Positions 1 to 9,133 are shown, numbered from the stretch's first letter. The stretch is 64,000 nt of DNA from Gammaproteobacteria bacterium (GCA_016705365.1 JADIYI010000005.1:372001-436000); one strand, 5' to 3'. Numbers and translations: made by a program. Notes: generated from the sequence alone by a model not told the origin.

Positions 1-168
1 CGCAGCAAGCGCACGATCTGGGAAGCCGCGGACCGCGGACTTGGCGCGGCACTGGAAAACGCCTGGCACAGCATCATGGAACACAACACCCATCCGGATG
101 TCGAGGAGGGTGCACGCGCGTTTCTCGACAAGCGCGCGCCGTGCTGGCGGCCCTACAGCGAGCGCTGA
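1..168 (+). CDS. Enoyl-CoA hydratase/isomerase family protein, C-terminal fragment
   Basis: This is the last 55 codons of a gene that begins outside the window. The reading frame is open from base 1 and ends at TGA 166-168. The tail (EGARAFLDKRAPCWRPY near the end) has the form typical of crotonase-fold hydratases, where an EG.xAFLeKR.P segment closes the protein. The role would be hydration or isomerisation of an acyl-CoA double bond. The next gene is another member of the same superfamily starting 2 bp after the stop, so the two probably form an operon. The substrate cannot be judged from this fragment. Confidence 0.72.
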   Translation, partial: RSKRTIWEAADRGLGAALENAWHSIMEHNTHPDVEEGARAFLDKRAPCWRPYSER

Positions 169-170
169 GC

Positions 171-896
171 GTGGAGTACCAGGATATCCGGGTCGAGCGT
201 ATCGGAGCCGTGCTGCTCATCCATCTCGATCGCCCCGCAAAGCTCAATGCCTACACGCCGGACATGGGCGATGAACTGGTGCATGCTTATCGCGCAGCGG
301 CCGCCGATCAGAGCCTGCGCGCGGTGATCCTGACCGGCAGCGGCAGGGCGTTTTGCGCCGGCGCGGACCGCGCGTTCCTCGCTGGCGAAAAAGCGCGTTC
401 GGGCAAGCGTCTCGGCGAGGAGGAATTCATCGGCGGGTTTGCCGCGGAGCTCGCCGCATTGCCGTTGCTGAGCATTGCCGCGATCAACGGCGTGGCGGCG
501 GGCATCGGTGTCACGGCAACCTTGCCGATGGATCTGCGCATCGTCGCTGCCGATGCGCAACTGGTATTGAATTTCGCGGAACTCGGCATCATGCCCGGCC
601 TTGGTTCGACCTATTTCCTGCCGCGCCTGGTCGGTGTGGCGCGGGCCAGCGAACTGTTGCTCTGCAGCCGCCGCATCGATGGCGAGACCGCGGCGGCAAT
701 GGGCCTGGCGAACCGCGCGGTGGCGGCCACGCAGGTGCTGCCCGCGGCGCTGGAGCTGGCGCATGCGCTGGGCGATTGCCGGCGCGAGGTGGTGACGGCG
801 ATCAAGCAGGGCCTGGCGCAGGGTAGCGCGGGCACGCTGACCGAGGCGCTGCGGCACGAACGCCAACTCGCGGCGCGACTGCGTGGGTCAACCTGA
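171..896 (+). CDS. Enoyl-CoA hydratase/isomerase (crotonase family)
   Basis: A 241-residue crotonase-fold protein. The start chosen is GTG 171, two bases after the upstream stop; an in-frame GTG at 141 would overlap the previous gene. The conserved IHLDRP-KLNAYT opening, the oxyanion-hole segment (GSGRAFCAGAD) and the INGVAAGIG helix region are all visible. Position after MPGLGSTY carries the loop that often holds catalytic acids, so activity as a hydratase or isomerase is likely, but the substrate is unknown. It lies between another hydratase and a fused 2-oxoacid oxidoreductase, which suggests breakdown of branched or aromatic amino-acid-derived acyl-CoAs (inference). Confidence 0.85.
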   Translation: MEYQDIRVERIGAVLLIHLDRPAKLNAYTPDMGDELVHAYRAAAADQSLRAVILTGSGRAFCAGADRAFLAGEKARSGKRLGEEEFIGGFAAELAALPLLSIAAINGVAAGIGVTATLPMDLRIVAADAQLVLNFAELGIMPGLGSTYFLPRLVGVARASELLLCSRRIDGETAAAMGLANRAVAATQVLPAALELAHALGDCRREVVTAIKQGLAQGSAGTLTEALRHERQLAARLRGST

Positions 897-908
897 GGTT
901 CCGATGCG

Positions 909-3900
909 ATGACAGAGATCAGCCTGGATGACAAGTACACCGCCACCGGCGGGCGCGTCTACCTGAGTGGCGCGCAGGCGCTGGTGCGCTTGCCGTTGAT
1001 GCAGCACCGGCGCGATCGTGCGGCGGGGCTGAACACCGCGGGATTCATCTCGGGTTATCGCGGCTCGCCGCTCGGCGTCTACGATCTCGCGTTGTGGCAG
1101 GCGCAGAAATTCCTCGACCAGAACCAGGTCCGCTTCGTGCCGGGCATCAACGAGGACCTGGCCGCAACCGCGGTGTGGGGCTCGCAGCAGGTCAGGGAAC
1201 TCGGCGAATCGCCGTATGACGGCGTGTTCGCGCTGTGGTATGGCAAGGGCCCGGGTGTCGATCGCTCCGGCGATCCGCTGAAGCACGGCAATTACGCCGG
1301 CAGCGCGCGCCACGGCGGCGTGCTGGTGCTGTGTGGCGACGATCACGGTGCCCGTTCCTCGACCACCGCGCACCAGAGCGATCATGCGCTGATCCATTTC
1401 GGCATGCCGATTCTTTATCCGGCGACGATCCAGGAATACCTCGATTTCGGGCTGCACGGGTTTGCATTGTCGCGCTATGCCGGCTGCTGGGTGGGTTTCA
1501 AATGCGTAACCGACGTGGTGGAAGGCTCGGCATCGGTCAGCGTCGAGCCGGGGCGTGTGCGCTGCGTGGTTCCCGAGGACCATGTGCTGCCCGCCGCGGG
1601 TCTCAATATCAAGCTGGGACTCTTTCCGCTGGCCGCCGAAGCGCAGATGCTGGCGCGGCTCGAGGCGGCGCAGGCTTACGTGCGCGCCAATCGCCTCGAT
1701 CGGGTCATCTGGCCGCAGCCGCGCGCGCGCCTCGGCATCGTCAGCACCGGCAAGACCTGGCTCGACGTGATGGATGCACTGGCGCAGCTCGGAATCGATG
1801 CCGTGCGTGCCGCCGAGCTCGGTGTGTCGGTCTACAAGGTGGCGCTGGTGTGGCCGCTCGAGCCGCAGGGCATCGCGGCCTTTGCCCGCGACTGCGAGCA
1901 ACTGCTGGTGATCGAAGAAAAACGTGCGGTGATCGAGGAGCAGATCGCGACGCTGCTGTACAACCTCGATGGCGCGAGCCGTCCGCGGCTCAGTGGCAAG
2001 CGCGACACGGAGGGTGCGGCGCTGGTCCCGGCCGGGGGTGAACTGAACCCGATGCTGCTGGCACGAATCATCGGCGGACAGTTGCTGCAGCTGGTACCGG
2101 ATGCGCGGCTCGCAGAATCTTTGGACGCATTGCAGGAGTCGGTGCAACAGACCGGTTTTGGCAGCGGGCAGGGCGCGCTGATGCGCTTGCCGAGTTTCTG
2201 CGCCGGGTGTCCGCACAATACCTCGACCCACGTACCGGAGGGTTCGATTGCGATGGGCGGTATCGGCTGTCACGGACTGGCGTCGTGGCTACCCGATCGC
2301 AGGACCATCGGCATGTATCACATGGGCGGCGAGGGGGCGGCGTGGATTGGGCAGGCGCCGTTCCTGCAGCGTGAGCATATATTCCAGAATCTCGGCGACG
2401 GCACATATTTTCATTCCGGGCTGCTCGCGATCCGCGCCAATGTTGCGGCCGGCAGCAACATCACCTACAAGATCCTGGTCAATGGTGCGATCTCGATGAC
2501 CGGTGGGCAACCGATCGAGGGGCAGAGTTTCGACGGCGGTATCACCGCGCCGAATATCGCTCGCCAGGTCCATGCCGAAGGCGTGCAGCGCATTGCGCTG
2601 GTGACCGAGGATCTGTCGCGCCATCGGCAGCGCTCGAACTATCCCGCGATCACCACATTTCATCATCGCGACGAGCTCGATGCCGTGCAGCGCGATATCC
2701 GCACCCATCCCGGCGTGTCGGTGATCATCTACGAACAGGCCTGTGCCACCGAGCGCAAACGCCTGCGCAAGCGGGGCAAGTATCCCGATATCGCGAAGCG
2801 CTACCTGATCAGCGAAGAAATCTGCGAAGGGTGCGGCGATTGCGGGCTGCAGTCGAACTGTATTGCACTGGAACCGAGCGAGACCGCGTTCGGGCGCAAG
2901 CGCCAGATCAACCAGTCGGTCTGCAACAAGGATTTTTCCTGCGTGAAGGGCATGTGCCCGAGTTTCGTGACGGTTTATGGCGGCAGTCTGCGCGGCGCCG
3001 TTGGCGGCGCATCCGATGCATTCGACGAATCGATATTCGGCGATTTGCCGCAACCCCGGCAGCTGGCGCAGGCGAGCGCCTGCAATATCCTCGTCGCCGG
3101 TATCGGCGGCAGCGGGATCATCACGCTCGGTGCGCTGCTTGGCATCGCCGCGCACATGGAAAACAAGCCGGTGAGTGTGCTCGATATCACCGGCCTCGCG
3201 CAGCGCAACGGTGCCGTGACCAGCCATATCCGTTTCATTGCCGGCGAGGAACTGGAGCTCGCCACGCGCATACCCGAGGGCGCAGCGGACCTGGTATTGG
3301 CAGCTGATCTCGTGGTCGCGGCCGGAACCGATGTGATGGCGCGCATGTCGGGTACGCGCTCGGCGCTGGTGTACAACTTCCATATCGCACCCACCAATGC
3401 CTTTGCGCTCAATCCGGATCTCGATTTCGACAGCAGCGGCATGGAGAATTCGCTGCGTGCACGCACCCGCGACGGTGCACTGCTCGGTGTCAATGCCACG
3501 CGCATCGCCACCATCCTGCTCGGCAATGCGATTGGCGCCAACCTGTTCCTGCTCGGCGCGGCGTGGCAGCGGGGCCTGATTCCGCTGTCCTGCGCGAGCC
3601 TCGAACGGGCCATCGAACTGAACGCGACCGCGATCGAGATGAATCGCCGCGCGTTCCGGCTCGGGCGCCTCTCGATAGCACATCCCCAACGCCTCGATGC
3701 GCTGCTCGAGCAACAACAGCCGCTGCGCATCGTCGCGGCACCGCGGGATACGCTCGCGGAACTGATCGCACACCGGGTCGCGTGGCTGGTCGCGTACCAG
3801 GACGAGGCTTACGCGGCGCGTTTCGAGAAGCTGGTGCGCCGGGTGATGGCGGTGGAGCGCGATACCTGTGGCAGCGCCGGGCGACTCAGCGAAGCGGTGG

Positions 3901-4409
3901 CGCGCTACTACTCCAAGGTGCTGGCCTACAAGGACGAATACGAGGTCGGGAGGCTGCTCGGTGGCGAGGCGCTGAAACGCCAGCTCGAGACCCGGTTCGA
4001 GGGCGATTACCGCATCGCGTTCAACCTGGCGCCACCGTTGCTGGCCCGGCGCGACCCGCTTACCGGACGCTACCGCAAGAGGGAGTTCGGTGCCGGCCTG
4101 ATGCCGCTGTTCGCGCTGCTGGCGAAACTCAAGTTCCTGCGCGGCACCGCGTTCGATATCTTCGGCTATTCCGCGCACCGGCGGCGCGAGCGCGCGCTGG
4201 TGGCCGAGTACGAACAACTGGTGCAAACGCTGCTCGGCGGGTTGCACCGCGGCAACCAGGACATCGCGGTGAAGCTGGCGTCGCTGCCCGAGCGGGTGCG
4301 CGGCTTCGACGTGGTGAAGGAAGCGAGCATGGACGAGGCGCGGCAATTGCAGCAGACACTGCTGGCGGAGTTCGCTGCCGCCGCGGTTCCGGTCACGGTC
4401 GCGGCATGA
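909..4409 (+). CDS. Fused indolepyruvate ferredoxin oxidoreductase family protein (alpha-TPP-FeS-gamma)
   Basis: A 1166-residue single-chain 2-oxoacid oxidoreductase of the large proteobacterial indolepyruvate type. In order there are an N-terminal pyruvate-oxidoreductase alpha domain (GFISGYRGSPLG near residue 50), a thiamine-diphosphate domain (CAGCPHNTST, GIGCHG, then NGAISMTGGQP near 540), a cysteine-rich Fe-S segment (CEGCGDCGLQSNC and CNKDFSC..GMCP near 640-680), and a gamma domain with GIGGSGIITLG near 730. An extra C-terminal domain of about 250 residues follows. Known relatives decarboxylate aryl- or branched-chain 2-oxoacids to acyl-CoA. It begins 12 bp after the hydratase, so the two are probably co-transcribed. 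The electron acceptor cannot be told from sequence. Confidence 0.9.
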   Translation: MTEISLDDKYTATGGRVYLSGAQALVRLPLMQHRRDRAAGLNTAGFISGYRGSPLGVYDLALWQAQKFLDQNQVRFVPGINEDLAATAVWGSQQVRELGESPYDGVFALWYGKGPGVDRSGDPLKHGNYAGSARHGGVLVLCGDDHGARSSTTAHQSDHALIHFGMPILYPATIQEYLDFGLHGFALSRYAGCWVGFKCVTDVVEGSASVSVEPGRVRCVVPEDHVLPAAGLNIKLGLFPLAAEAQMLARLEAAQAYVRANRLDRVIWPQPRARLGIVSTGKTWLDVMDALAQLGIDAVRAAELGVSVYKVALVWPLEPQGIAAFARDCEQLLVIEEKRAVIEEQIATLLYNLDGASRPRLSGKRDTEGAALVPAGGELNPMLLARIIGGQLLQLVPDARLAESLDALQESVQQTGFGSGQGALMRLPSFCAGCPHNTSTHVPEGSIAMGGIGCHGLASWLPDRRTIGMYHMGGEGAAWIGQAPFLQREHIFQNLGDGTYFHSGLLAIRANVAAGSNITYKILVNGAISMTGGQPIEGQSFDGGITAPNIARQVHAEGVQRIALVTEDLSRHRQRSNYPAITTFHHRDELDAVQRDIRTHPGVSVIIYEQACATERKRLRKRGKYPDIAKRYLISEEICEGCGDCGLQSNCIALEPSETAFGRKRQINQSVCNKDFSCVKGMCPSFVTVYGGSLRGAVGGASDAFDESIFGDLPQPRQLAQASACNILVAGIGGSGIITLGALLGIAAHMENKPVSVLDITGLAQRNGAVTSHIRFIAGEELELATRIPEGAADLVLAADLVVAAGTDVMARMSGTRSALVYNFHIAPTNAFALNPDLDFDSSGMENSLRARTRDGALLGVNATRIATILLGNAIGANLFLLGAAWQRGLIPLSCASLERAIELNATAIEMNRRAFRLGRLSIAHPQRLDALLEQQQPLRIVAAPRDTLAELIAHRVAWLVAYQDEAYAARFEKLVRRVMAVERDTCGSAGRLSEAVARYYSKVLAYKDEYEVGRLLGGEALKRQLETRFEGDYRIAFNLAPPLLARRDPLTGRYRKREFGAGLMPLFALLAKLKFLRGTAFDIFGYSAHRRRERALVAEYEQLVQTLLGGLHRGNQDIAVKLASLPERVRGFDVVKEASMDEARQLQQTLLAEFAAAAVPVTVAA

Positions 4410-4465
4410 CATCGCTTGCCGATGAGTTCGACAGTACAGTCTGACAACCGCATTGCCGAGGGCTT

Positions 4466-4756
4466 ATGGATCGTTCACTGACAGACACGGAAAAGAACCA
4501 TTACGTGGCGTGGCTGCACTCGCCCAGCGTCTCTTCCCGGACCCCTGACGAAGGGATCATCGCTTTCAAGCTGGGTTGCTTGCTGCATGTGCCGCCGTCG
4601 CGCGTGCTCAAGGCATTGCGCGGGGTGCCGGGAGTCGATCCGCAGCTGTGCCGCACCGTCGAGGAATTTGTCGCGGACGATCCGACGTTGCATTTCGTCG
4701 GTGAGGCTCCCGATCGGCTGATCAGCCTGCAAGGCGCTCCGCGAGTTGCTCGATAG
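4466..4756 (+). CDS. Small hypothetical protein
   Basis: A 96-residue soluble protein I do not recognise. It starts with ATG 4466, 56 bp after the fused oxidoreductase, and ends before the convergent dehydrogenase gene. It has no signal peptide or membrane segment. A central stretch (LLHVPPSRVLKALRGVPGV) could form a helix-turn-helix-like pair of helices, but this is only an impression. Codon use resembles the neighbours, which supports real coding, and its spacing allows read-through from the upstream operon. Confidence 0.5.
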   Translation: MDRSLTDTEKNHYVAWLHSPSVSSRTPDEGIIAFKLGCLLHVPPSRVLKALRGVPGVDPQLCRTVEEFVADDPTLHFVGEAPDRLISLQGAPRVAR

Positions 4757-4806
4757 CCCCGATTATATCCGGCATGCAACGGGTTGGTGCCGTTCTCCGG
4801 CGTGTA

Positions 4807-5817
4807 CTAAACGTCGAACGTCACCATCACCTTGGCCGAATGCGTGGTGTCGCGTGCCATCGCCAGGGCCGCCATGAACTGCGGGAACGGGAAGCGATGG
4901 CTGATGATCGGATCGACATCGAGGGCGGTATCCGAGAGCATCCCGATCACCTCGGGAAATTCCCGCGGATAGCCGATCGATCCCTTGATCGCGAGTTCCT
5001 TCATCAGCAGCAACTGCAGATCGAGCGGCGCGGGCTTCTTGTGCAGTCCGACCACGACCACGCGCGCCCCGACAGGAGCAATGCGCACGATTTCCTCGAA
5101 TACCGGAGTGACACCCGCCGCGTCGATGAACAGCGTGCTGCCCACGGTCGGCATGCCGTACAGATCGGCGTGTCCGTGGGCGCCGGAAAGTCGCTCGAAG
5201 GTGTTGTCGCGGACACCGTTTATGCACGTGTTGGCACCGAGTTCGGCGGCTCGGCGCAACCGTTCATCGGACAGGTCCACCACCGCGATATCGCGCACAC
5301 CCTTGTGGCGCAGCGCCACGATTGCGCCGAGCCCGATGCAGCCGGCGCCGAAGATCACCACCTTGTCGGCAGGTGTGGGCAGACCGGTGTTGACCGCGTG
5401 CATCGCGACTGACAGCGGCTCGACCAGGGCCGCGCGTTCGAACGACATGGTTTGGGGGATCGCGTGCACATTCACGCCCAGCCGGGCGTTGCGTACCACC
5501 AGGCGCGGGGTGAAGGCTCCTTCCGGGCCGCCATTGCCGATATTGTCGGCGCTCATCGGATCGACCACGATGCGCATGCCGGCGTGGATTCCCTCCACCC
5601 GCTCGCCAAGCTCCACCACGGTGCCGGAGAATTCATGGCCAAGCGCCATCGGGCCCGCGGTCGCTACTGGCATGCCGCCCATTTCCACGTAGCCGACGTC
5701 GCTGCCGCAGATGCCGCAAGCCGCGGTGCGCACCACGATATCGTCGGCACCTGCCCGAGCCTCGCGCGCGGCGTCGAGACGCACATCGTCGGGGCCATGG
5801 ATGTTTACCTGCAACAT
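4807..5817 (-). CDS. Zinc-type alcohol/polyol dehydrogenase (MDR family)
   Basis: A 336-residue medium-chain dehydrogenase. The start is ATG 5817-5815, which has a strong AAAGGAG five bases upstream; a longer in-frame start at 5844 lacks this. Catalytic zinc ligands are visible as C34 (CGICGSD) and the GHE motif at 60-62, and a Rossmann GAGCIGLG lies near residue 165. The usual four-cysteine structural-zinc loop is absent and replaced by a D/N-rich segment (DPMSADNIGNGG), as in some threonine- or sorbitol-dehydrogenase-like branches. The gene follows a sulfotransferase on the same strand by 27 bp, so the two form an operon. The alcohol substrate is unknown. Confidence 0.86.
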   Translation of the reverse strand: MLQVNIHGPDDVRLDAAREARAGADDIVVRTAACGICGSDVGYVEMGGMPVATAGPMALGHEFSGTVVELGERVEGIHAGMRIVVDPMSADNIGNGGPEGAFTPRLVVRNARLGVNVHAIPQTMSFERAALVEPLSVAMHAVNTGLPTPADKVVIFGAGCIGLGAIVALRHKGVRDIAVVDLSDERLRRAAELGANTCINGVRDNTFERLSGAHGHADLYGMPTVGSTLFIDAAGVTPVFEEIVRIAPVGARVVVVGLHKKPAPLDLQLLLMKELAIKGSIGYPREFPEVIGMLSDTALDVDPIISHRFPFPQFMAALAMARDTTHSAKVMVTFDV

Positions 5818-5844
5818 GGAATTCTCCTTTGAAAACGATGACAC

Positions 5845-7104
5845 TCAGGCGTCCGCACGCACCTCGGGGAAGGCCTTGAAATAGAAATCGAAACGCGCGC
5901 GCAGCCTGGCCGGATCGACGCCGAAATCGCCTTTCAGATCGTAGACTACCCGACCGTCCTTGCCGCGCGGGTGCTGCTCGAGATAATTCAGCAGCCCGGC
6001 GCGGATATCTTCGGGCATGCCACTGCCGGCGAGCGCGTGGATGCGCTCTACCGTCTCCAGTTCATCGGCCATGAAGCAGTGGAACGGGACATCGAGGCTT
6101 TGAGTGGCGGGCCACACGGGGCGATCACGCACACAGGCGCGCAGCATATGCTCCACCCGATCGCTCCAGTAGCGGATCAAGGCTTCTGTATCGACGTGTT
6201 CGCGGCGCATGCGCTCTCCATAGGCGACCATGGTGACCGATGACTGGATCACCGCGACCGGATCGCGGTGCGTGATCACCACCGTGGCATCGGGAAAAAC
6301 CGAGCGCAGCACCGGCAACTGCTCGAGATGCTGCGGGCACTTGAGTACCCAGCGATCCGGGCCGTGCAAATGCTGCAGCGTTTTCAGCACGTTGCGCATA
6401 TAGCGGTAATGCGGGGTCTGGTCGCTCGCGTAGTAATGATCGCGCCAGCGCGGGGAGGGACTCAGCCATTCGAAGTTGTAGGACGCGAAATCGGGCCCCA
6501 TCAATTCGAGTTCCTCGTGGATATGATCGGGGTGCATCGGATGCATCGCGGCGAGGCGCGGCAATATCGCCTGCATGCCCTCCCACGCCTCCATGCAGCG
6601 CCGGTAGCGGGGGTCGGTACCGTCGGCGAGCGGTGCTTCACCGGGCAGCGGCAGCGGCTCGTAGGATTCCCACAACGGCAGCGAGCGAAAACGCCGGTCG
6701 GTGGCCAGCAGATTGACCAGGTGGGTGGTGCCCGAGCGGGGCAGACCCGCGACGATGATCGGCTGGCGGATCTCGGTGTCGAGGATTTCCGGATGACGGT
6801 TCCACAGGTCCTGCAACAGGAGGCGGTTGCTGGCATAGCGCACCAGGTAGTTGCTGAGAGTCAGGCGCTGCAGCGGAATCATTCCGGTATCGGCGCCCCA
6901 TTCGTCGACGAGCAGGCGGAGGCGGGTGCGGAAATCCTCCGGACCGAAGTCCGCGAGTCCGGTTCGCGCGCGCGCTGCGTCCAGCACCGCCTGCTCGCTC
7001 AGTTCGACCACGAGGTTGCGGGTGGCAGCGATCGCCGCGCTCTGGGGCGCGCTCAGGCGCGGATTGCACAAATCGTCCAGGCGTATGATTTCGCTCATTG
7101 CCAT
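5845..7104 (-). CDS. Sulfotransferase family protein
   Basis: A 419-residue protein of the bacterial PAPS-dependent sulfotransferase family. The 5'-phosphosulfate loop GLPRSGTTH is at residues 120-128 and the 3'-phosphate segment THRDPVAVIQSS is near 280. The preferred start is ATG 7104, which gives MAMSEII; upstream in-frame starts would add an Arg/His-rich stretch of poor quality. It would transfer sulfate from PAPS to an alcohol or amine acceptor in the cytoplasm, or be one of the many uncharacterised members. It is the first gene of a two-gene operon with the zinc dehydrogenase. A PAPS reductase (cysH) lies elsewhere in the window. Confidence 0.85.
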   Translation of the reverse strand: MAMSEIIRLDDLCNPRLSAPQSAAIAATRNLVVELSEQAVLDAARARTGLADFGPEDFRTRLRLLVDEWGADTGMIPLQRLTLSNYLVRYASNRLLLQDLWNRHPEILDTEIRQPIIVAGLPRSGTTHLVNLLATDRRFRSLPLWESYEPLPLPGEAPLADGTDPRYRRCMEAWEGMQAILPRLAAMHPMHPDHIHEELELMGPDFASYNFEWLSPSPRWRDHYYASDQTPHYRYMRNVLKTLQHLHGPDRWVLKCPQHLEQLPVLRSVFPDATVVITHRDPVAVIQSSVTMVAYGERMRREHVDTEALIRYWSDRVEHMLRACVRDRPVWPATQSLDVPFHCFMADELETVERIHALAGSGMPEDIRAGLLNYLEQHPRGKDGRVVYDLKGDFGVDPARLRARFDFYFKAFPEVRADA

Positions 7105-7600
7105 GATTACCCTGGCGAAGTGGATCGAAGGGTCGTTATCGATGGCATGCGAACCCCGGGATGAAAAATCTGGCCAGCGCGCAATATAGCCGATCGCCAC
7201 ACGGTTCTGGCAAGGATGCCGCGGGTGATCGATTGCGTTAACGTTTGTTCATATGCGCGGACGGCAGGCTCCGCGAATAGCGAGCAATTTCCACGTCCTG
7301 ACCGCGGTACCGGCCAACGGCCGAGTTGCTGTCGGGGATGGGTGTCAGCGTTGTGGCAGTGGCAATTGCCGGCACCCCGGTCCCGAGCGGAGGCGGCGAG
7401 GAGGACCGGAAACCCGGGGCGCTGCACTGCCTGGCGTTTGCCGCCGTGTTCCTGGCCCTGCTGCTGCGTCTCCTGGTGCCGCGGAACGCGCGATCGAGGG
7501 TGGATCGGGCAGGTAGGTATAGCCGTGGCGCAGCTCCGGGCCTTCATTTATGCCGCTGGAATGGATGGCGGCAGCGCCTCATGTGGCGTATGCTGTGCAC
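7105..7600. other. Intergenic region without a convincing gene
   Basis: About 500 bp between the divergent sulfotransferase and a small hypothetical gene. Short open frames occur on both strands, including one with a hydrophobic run (roughly 7430-7480, plus strand), but none has a ribosome site or a recognisable protein. It probably holds the divergent promoters. I see no repeat or RNA gene in it. Confidence 0.5.
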
Positions 7601-7924
7601 ATGAATGAATCAAAATCCCTGCCAAGAAAGGCGTCTTTCTGGAAGACCGAGCCGTTCAAACTGATCGAACTTCGTGAAGTCGCAGCACCTGATGGCATCG
7701 AAAATGAAGACGGTACCTGGTATCGCTACCTGATCAGCCAGGGCGACAAGCCCATCCAGGGACATCGCCAAGGCACGCTCGCCAGCGTCAAGGAAGCGGT
7801 TGACGAGTTCGTGCTGCGGCTGAACGAGCGCCGCCTTGGGACCACCGGGCGCGTGCATTTCACGACCGGCGCGCGCAAGAGCACGCGTCAGCCCGCCGCA
7901 GAGGCTGCCTCCAAGAGCGACTGA
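7601..7924 (+). CDS. Conserved hypothetical protein, 107 residues
   Basis: A small basic, soluble protein starting at ATG 7601. It has no signal peptide or membrane helix. A central segment (DGTWYRYLISQGDKPIQGHRQGTLASVKEAV) looks like a compact alpha/beta fold with a conserved aromatic patch, followed by a helix (DEFVLRLNERRLG) and a low-complexity, charged tail. I do not recognise the family. It stands alone, with a palindromic site and a two-gene operon downstream. Confidence 0.6.
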   Translation: MNESKSLPRKASFWKTEPFKLIELREVAAPDGIENEDGTWYRYLISQGDKPIQGHRQGTLASVKEAVDEFVLRLNERRLGTTGRVHFTTGARKSTRQPAAEAASKSD

Positions 7925-8037
7925 TCCCGGACGGATCGGCCCGGATCTCCTTTACTACCTGCAGACCGCAGGTGCGCGGCGCGTTGCTCATGCCTGTCAG
8001 CGCGTGGCTGGATTCCTCAGTGCTCGACGTGGGACTG

Positions 8038-8066
8038 CAGTATACCCGGGTGGCGTGGGTATACTG
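8038..8066. promoter_or_regulatory. Perfect 10+10 bp inverted repeat overlapping a -10 box (putative operator)
   Basis: The arms CAGTATACCC (8038-8047) and GGGTATACTG (8057-8066) are exact reverse complements separated by 9 bases. The right arm contains TATACT (8060-8065), which fits a -10 element with the gene start 25 bases further on at 8091. A dimeric repressor binding here would block the promoter of the GFA/acetyltransferase pair. The regulator is not in the window as far as I can tell. Confidence 0.6.
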
Positions 8067-8090
8067 GCAACCGGATTCGCGGGAGTGCCG

Positions 8091-8480
8091 ATGAAAATAC
8101 ACTTGGGCGGATGTCATTGCGGCGCGGTGCGCTTCGAGGTCGAGGCGTCTGCGCGGGTGACGGTGACCGAGTGCAACTGTTCGATCTGCCGGATGACCGG
8201 CTTTCAGCACCTGATCGTGCCGGCGGCGCGCTTTCGCCTGCTGTCGGATCCCGCGCTGCTGGAAAGTTACAGCTTTGGTACCGGTGTGGCCAGACACCTG
8301 TTCTGCAAACACTGCGGCATCAAATCGTTTTACGTGCCGCGTTCGAATCCCGACGGATTCAGCGTCAACCTGCGTTGCCTCGACGAGGGCAGCGTGGAGT
8401 CGGTCAGGATCGTGCCCTTCGACGGGTGTCACTGGGAGCAGCATGCGCAGGAACTCGCGCACCTGAGCAAGGACGGATGA
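8091..8480 (+). CDS. GFA/CENP-V domain protein (zinc-binding, formaldehyde-activating-enzyme fold)
   Basis: A 129-residue protein with the typical GFA cysteine pattern: GGCHCGAV at the N-terminus, ECNCSICRMTGF near residue 28, and FCKHCGIKSF near 68. These cysteines bind structural and catalytic zinc in the family founded by glutathione-dependent formaldehyde-activating enzyme, but most small members have no proven reaction. ATG 8091 lies 25 bases after a palindromic -10 region. The stop overlaps the ATG of the next gene (ATGA), so translation is coupled. Confidence 0.85.
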   Translation: MKIHLGGCHCGAVRFEVEASARVTVTECNCSICRMTGFQHLIVPAARFRLLSDPALLESYSFGTGVARHLFCKHCGIKSFYVPRSNPDGFSVNLRCLDEGSVESVRIVPFDGCHWEQHAQELAHLSKDG

Positions 8481-9133
8481 GCGCGATCACGCTGCGACCC
8501 TGCACCGCGAACGATGTGGATATCGCGGTGCCGCTGATCCACGACTCCGGTCCGATCGCGTTTCGCTACGTTTTCTCGCAGGACCACGAAGCGCAGTCTC
8601 TCGAATTCCTCCGCTCGGCGTTCGTGAAGGGCTCCGGGCAGTTCGGTTGCGCCAATCACCTCGCGGTGGAGCGTGATGGCGCCATGGTTGCCGTGGCGGC
8701 GTCGTGGGATGCGCGCGCCAACCTGCGCCACACCCTGATCGCCGCACGCCAGATCCTCGGCTTTTACGGCCTCGCTGGCGTGGGGGTGATCGGACGCGGC
8801 ATCCGCATGGAGCGTGTGGTCAAACCTGCCGTGGCGGGAGTGGCTTATCTCGGGCACCTGACGGTCGCGCCTGAATGCCGCGGCCAGGGCATCGGGCGCG
8901 AAATGCTCGGGCAATTGCTGCAGCGCGCGCGCGCTGCCGGTCATGTGCGCGCGGCACTCGATGTGGCGGTGAGCAATCCGCGCGCCCGCGCGCTCTACCA
9001 GGGGCTCGGGTTTCGGGTGCTCGACACACGCCGGTCCCGCCTGGTCGGGCGCTGGGGCAGCGTGGTGGATCACGAGTACATGGAATGCGATCTTGCGCGG
9101 TCCAGCCTGGATGCGCGTGGAGCGTCGCCGTGA
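8477..9133 (+). CDS. GNAT family N-acetyltransferase
   Basis: A 218-residue acetyltransferase. The acetyl-CoA binding motif A (LTVAPECRGQGIGREML, with the Q/RxxGxG/A signature) is near residue 140, and the following AALDVAVSNPRARALYQGLGF is the usual motif B with the NxxAxxLYxxxGF end. Acceptor unknown. It starts within the stop codon of the GFA-domain gene, so the two proteins are probably made together under the palindrome at 8038-8066. Confidence 0.85.
   Translation: MSAITLRPCTANDVDIAVPLIHDSGPIAFRYVFSQDHEAQSLEFLRSAFVKGSGQFGCANHLAVERDGAMVAVAASWDARANLRHTLIAARQILGFYGLAGVGVIGRGIRMERVVKPAVAGVAYLGHLTVAPECRGQGIGREMLGQLLQRARAAGHVRAALDVAVSNPRARALYQGLGFRVLDTRRSRLVGRWGSVVDHEYMECDLARSSLDARGASP

Noticed and set aside
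2289..4412. 707-codon minus-strand frame under the fused oxidoreductase
   Set aside because: It is a mirror frame of a high-GC gene; His/Arg/Gln-rich composition and the clear plus-strand protein rule it out.
7326..7604. Plus-strand frame with a hydrophobic run before the 107-residue hypothetical
   Set aside because: No ribosome site, Arg/Cys-rich tail typical of a shadow frame, and it overlaps the next real start.
8317..8365. Possible tRNA T-arm (GTTCGAATCC) at 8341-8351
   Set aside because: No acceptor stem or anticodon arm can be built around it, and it lies inside the GFA-domain gene.
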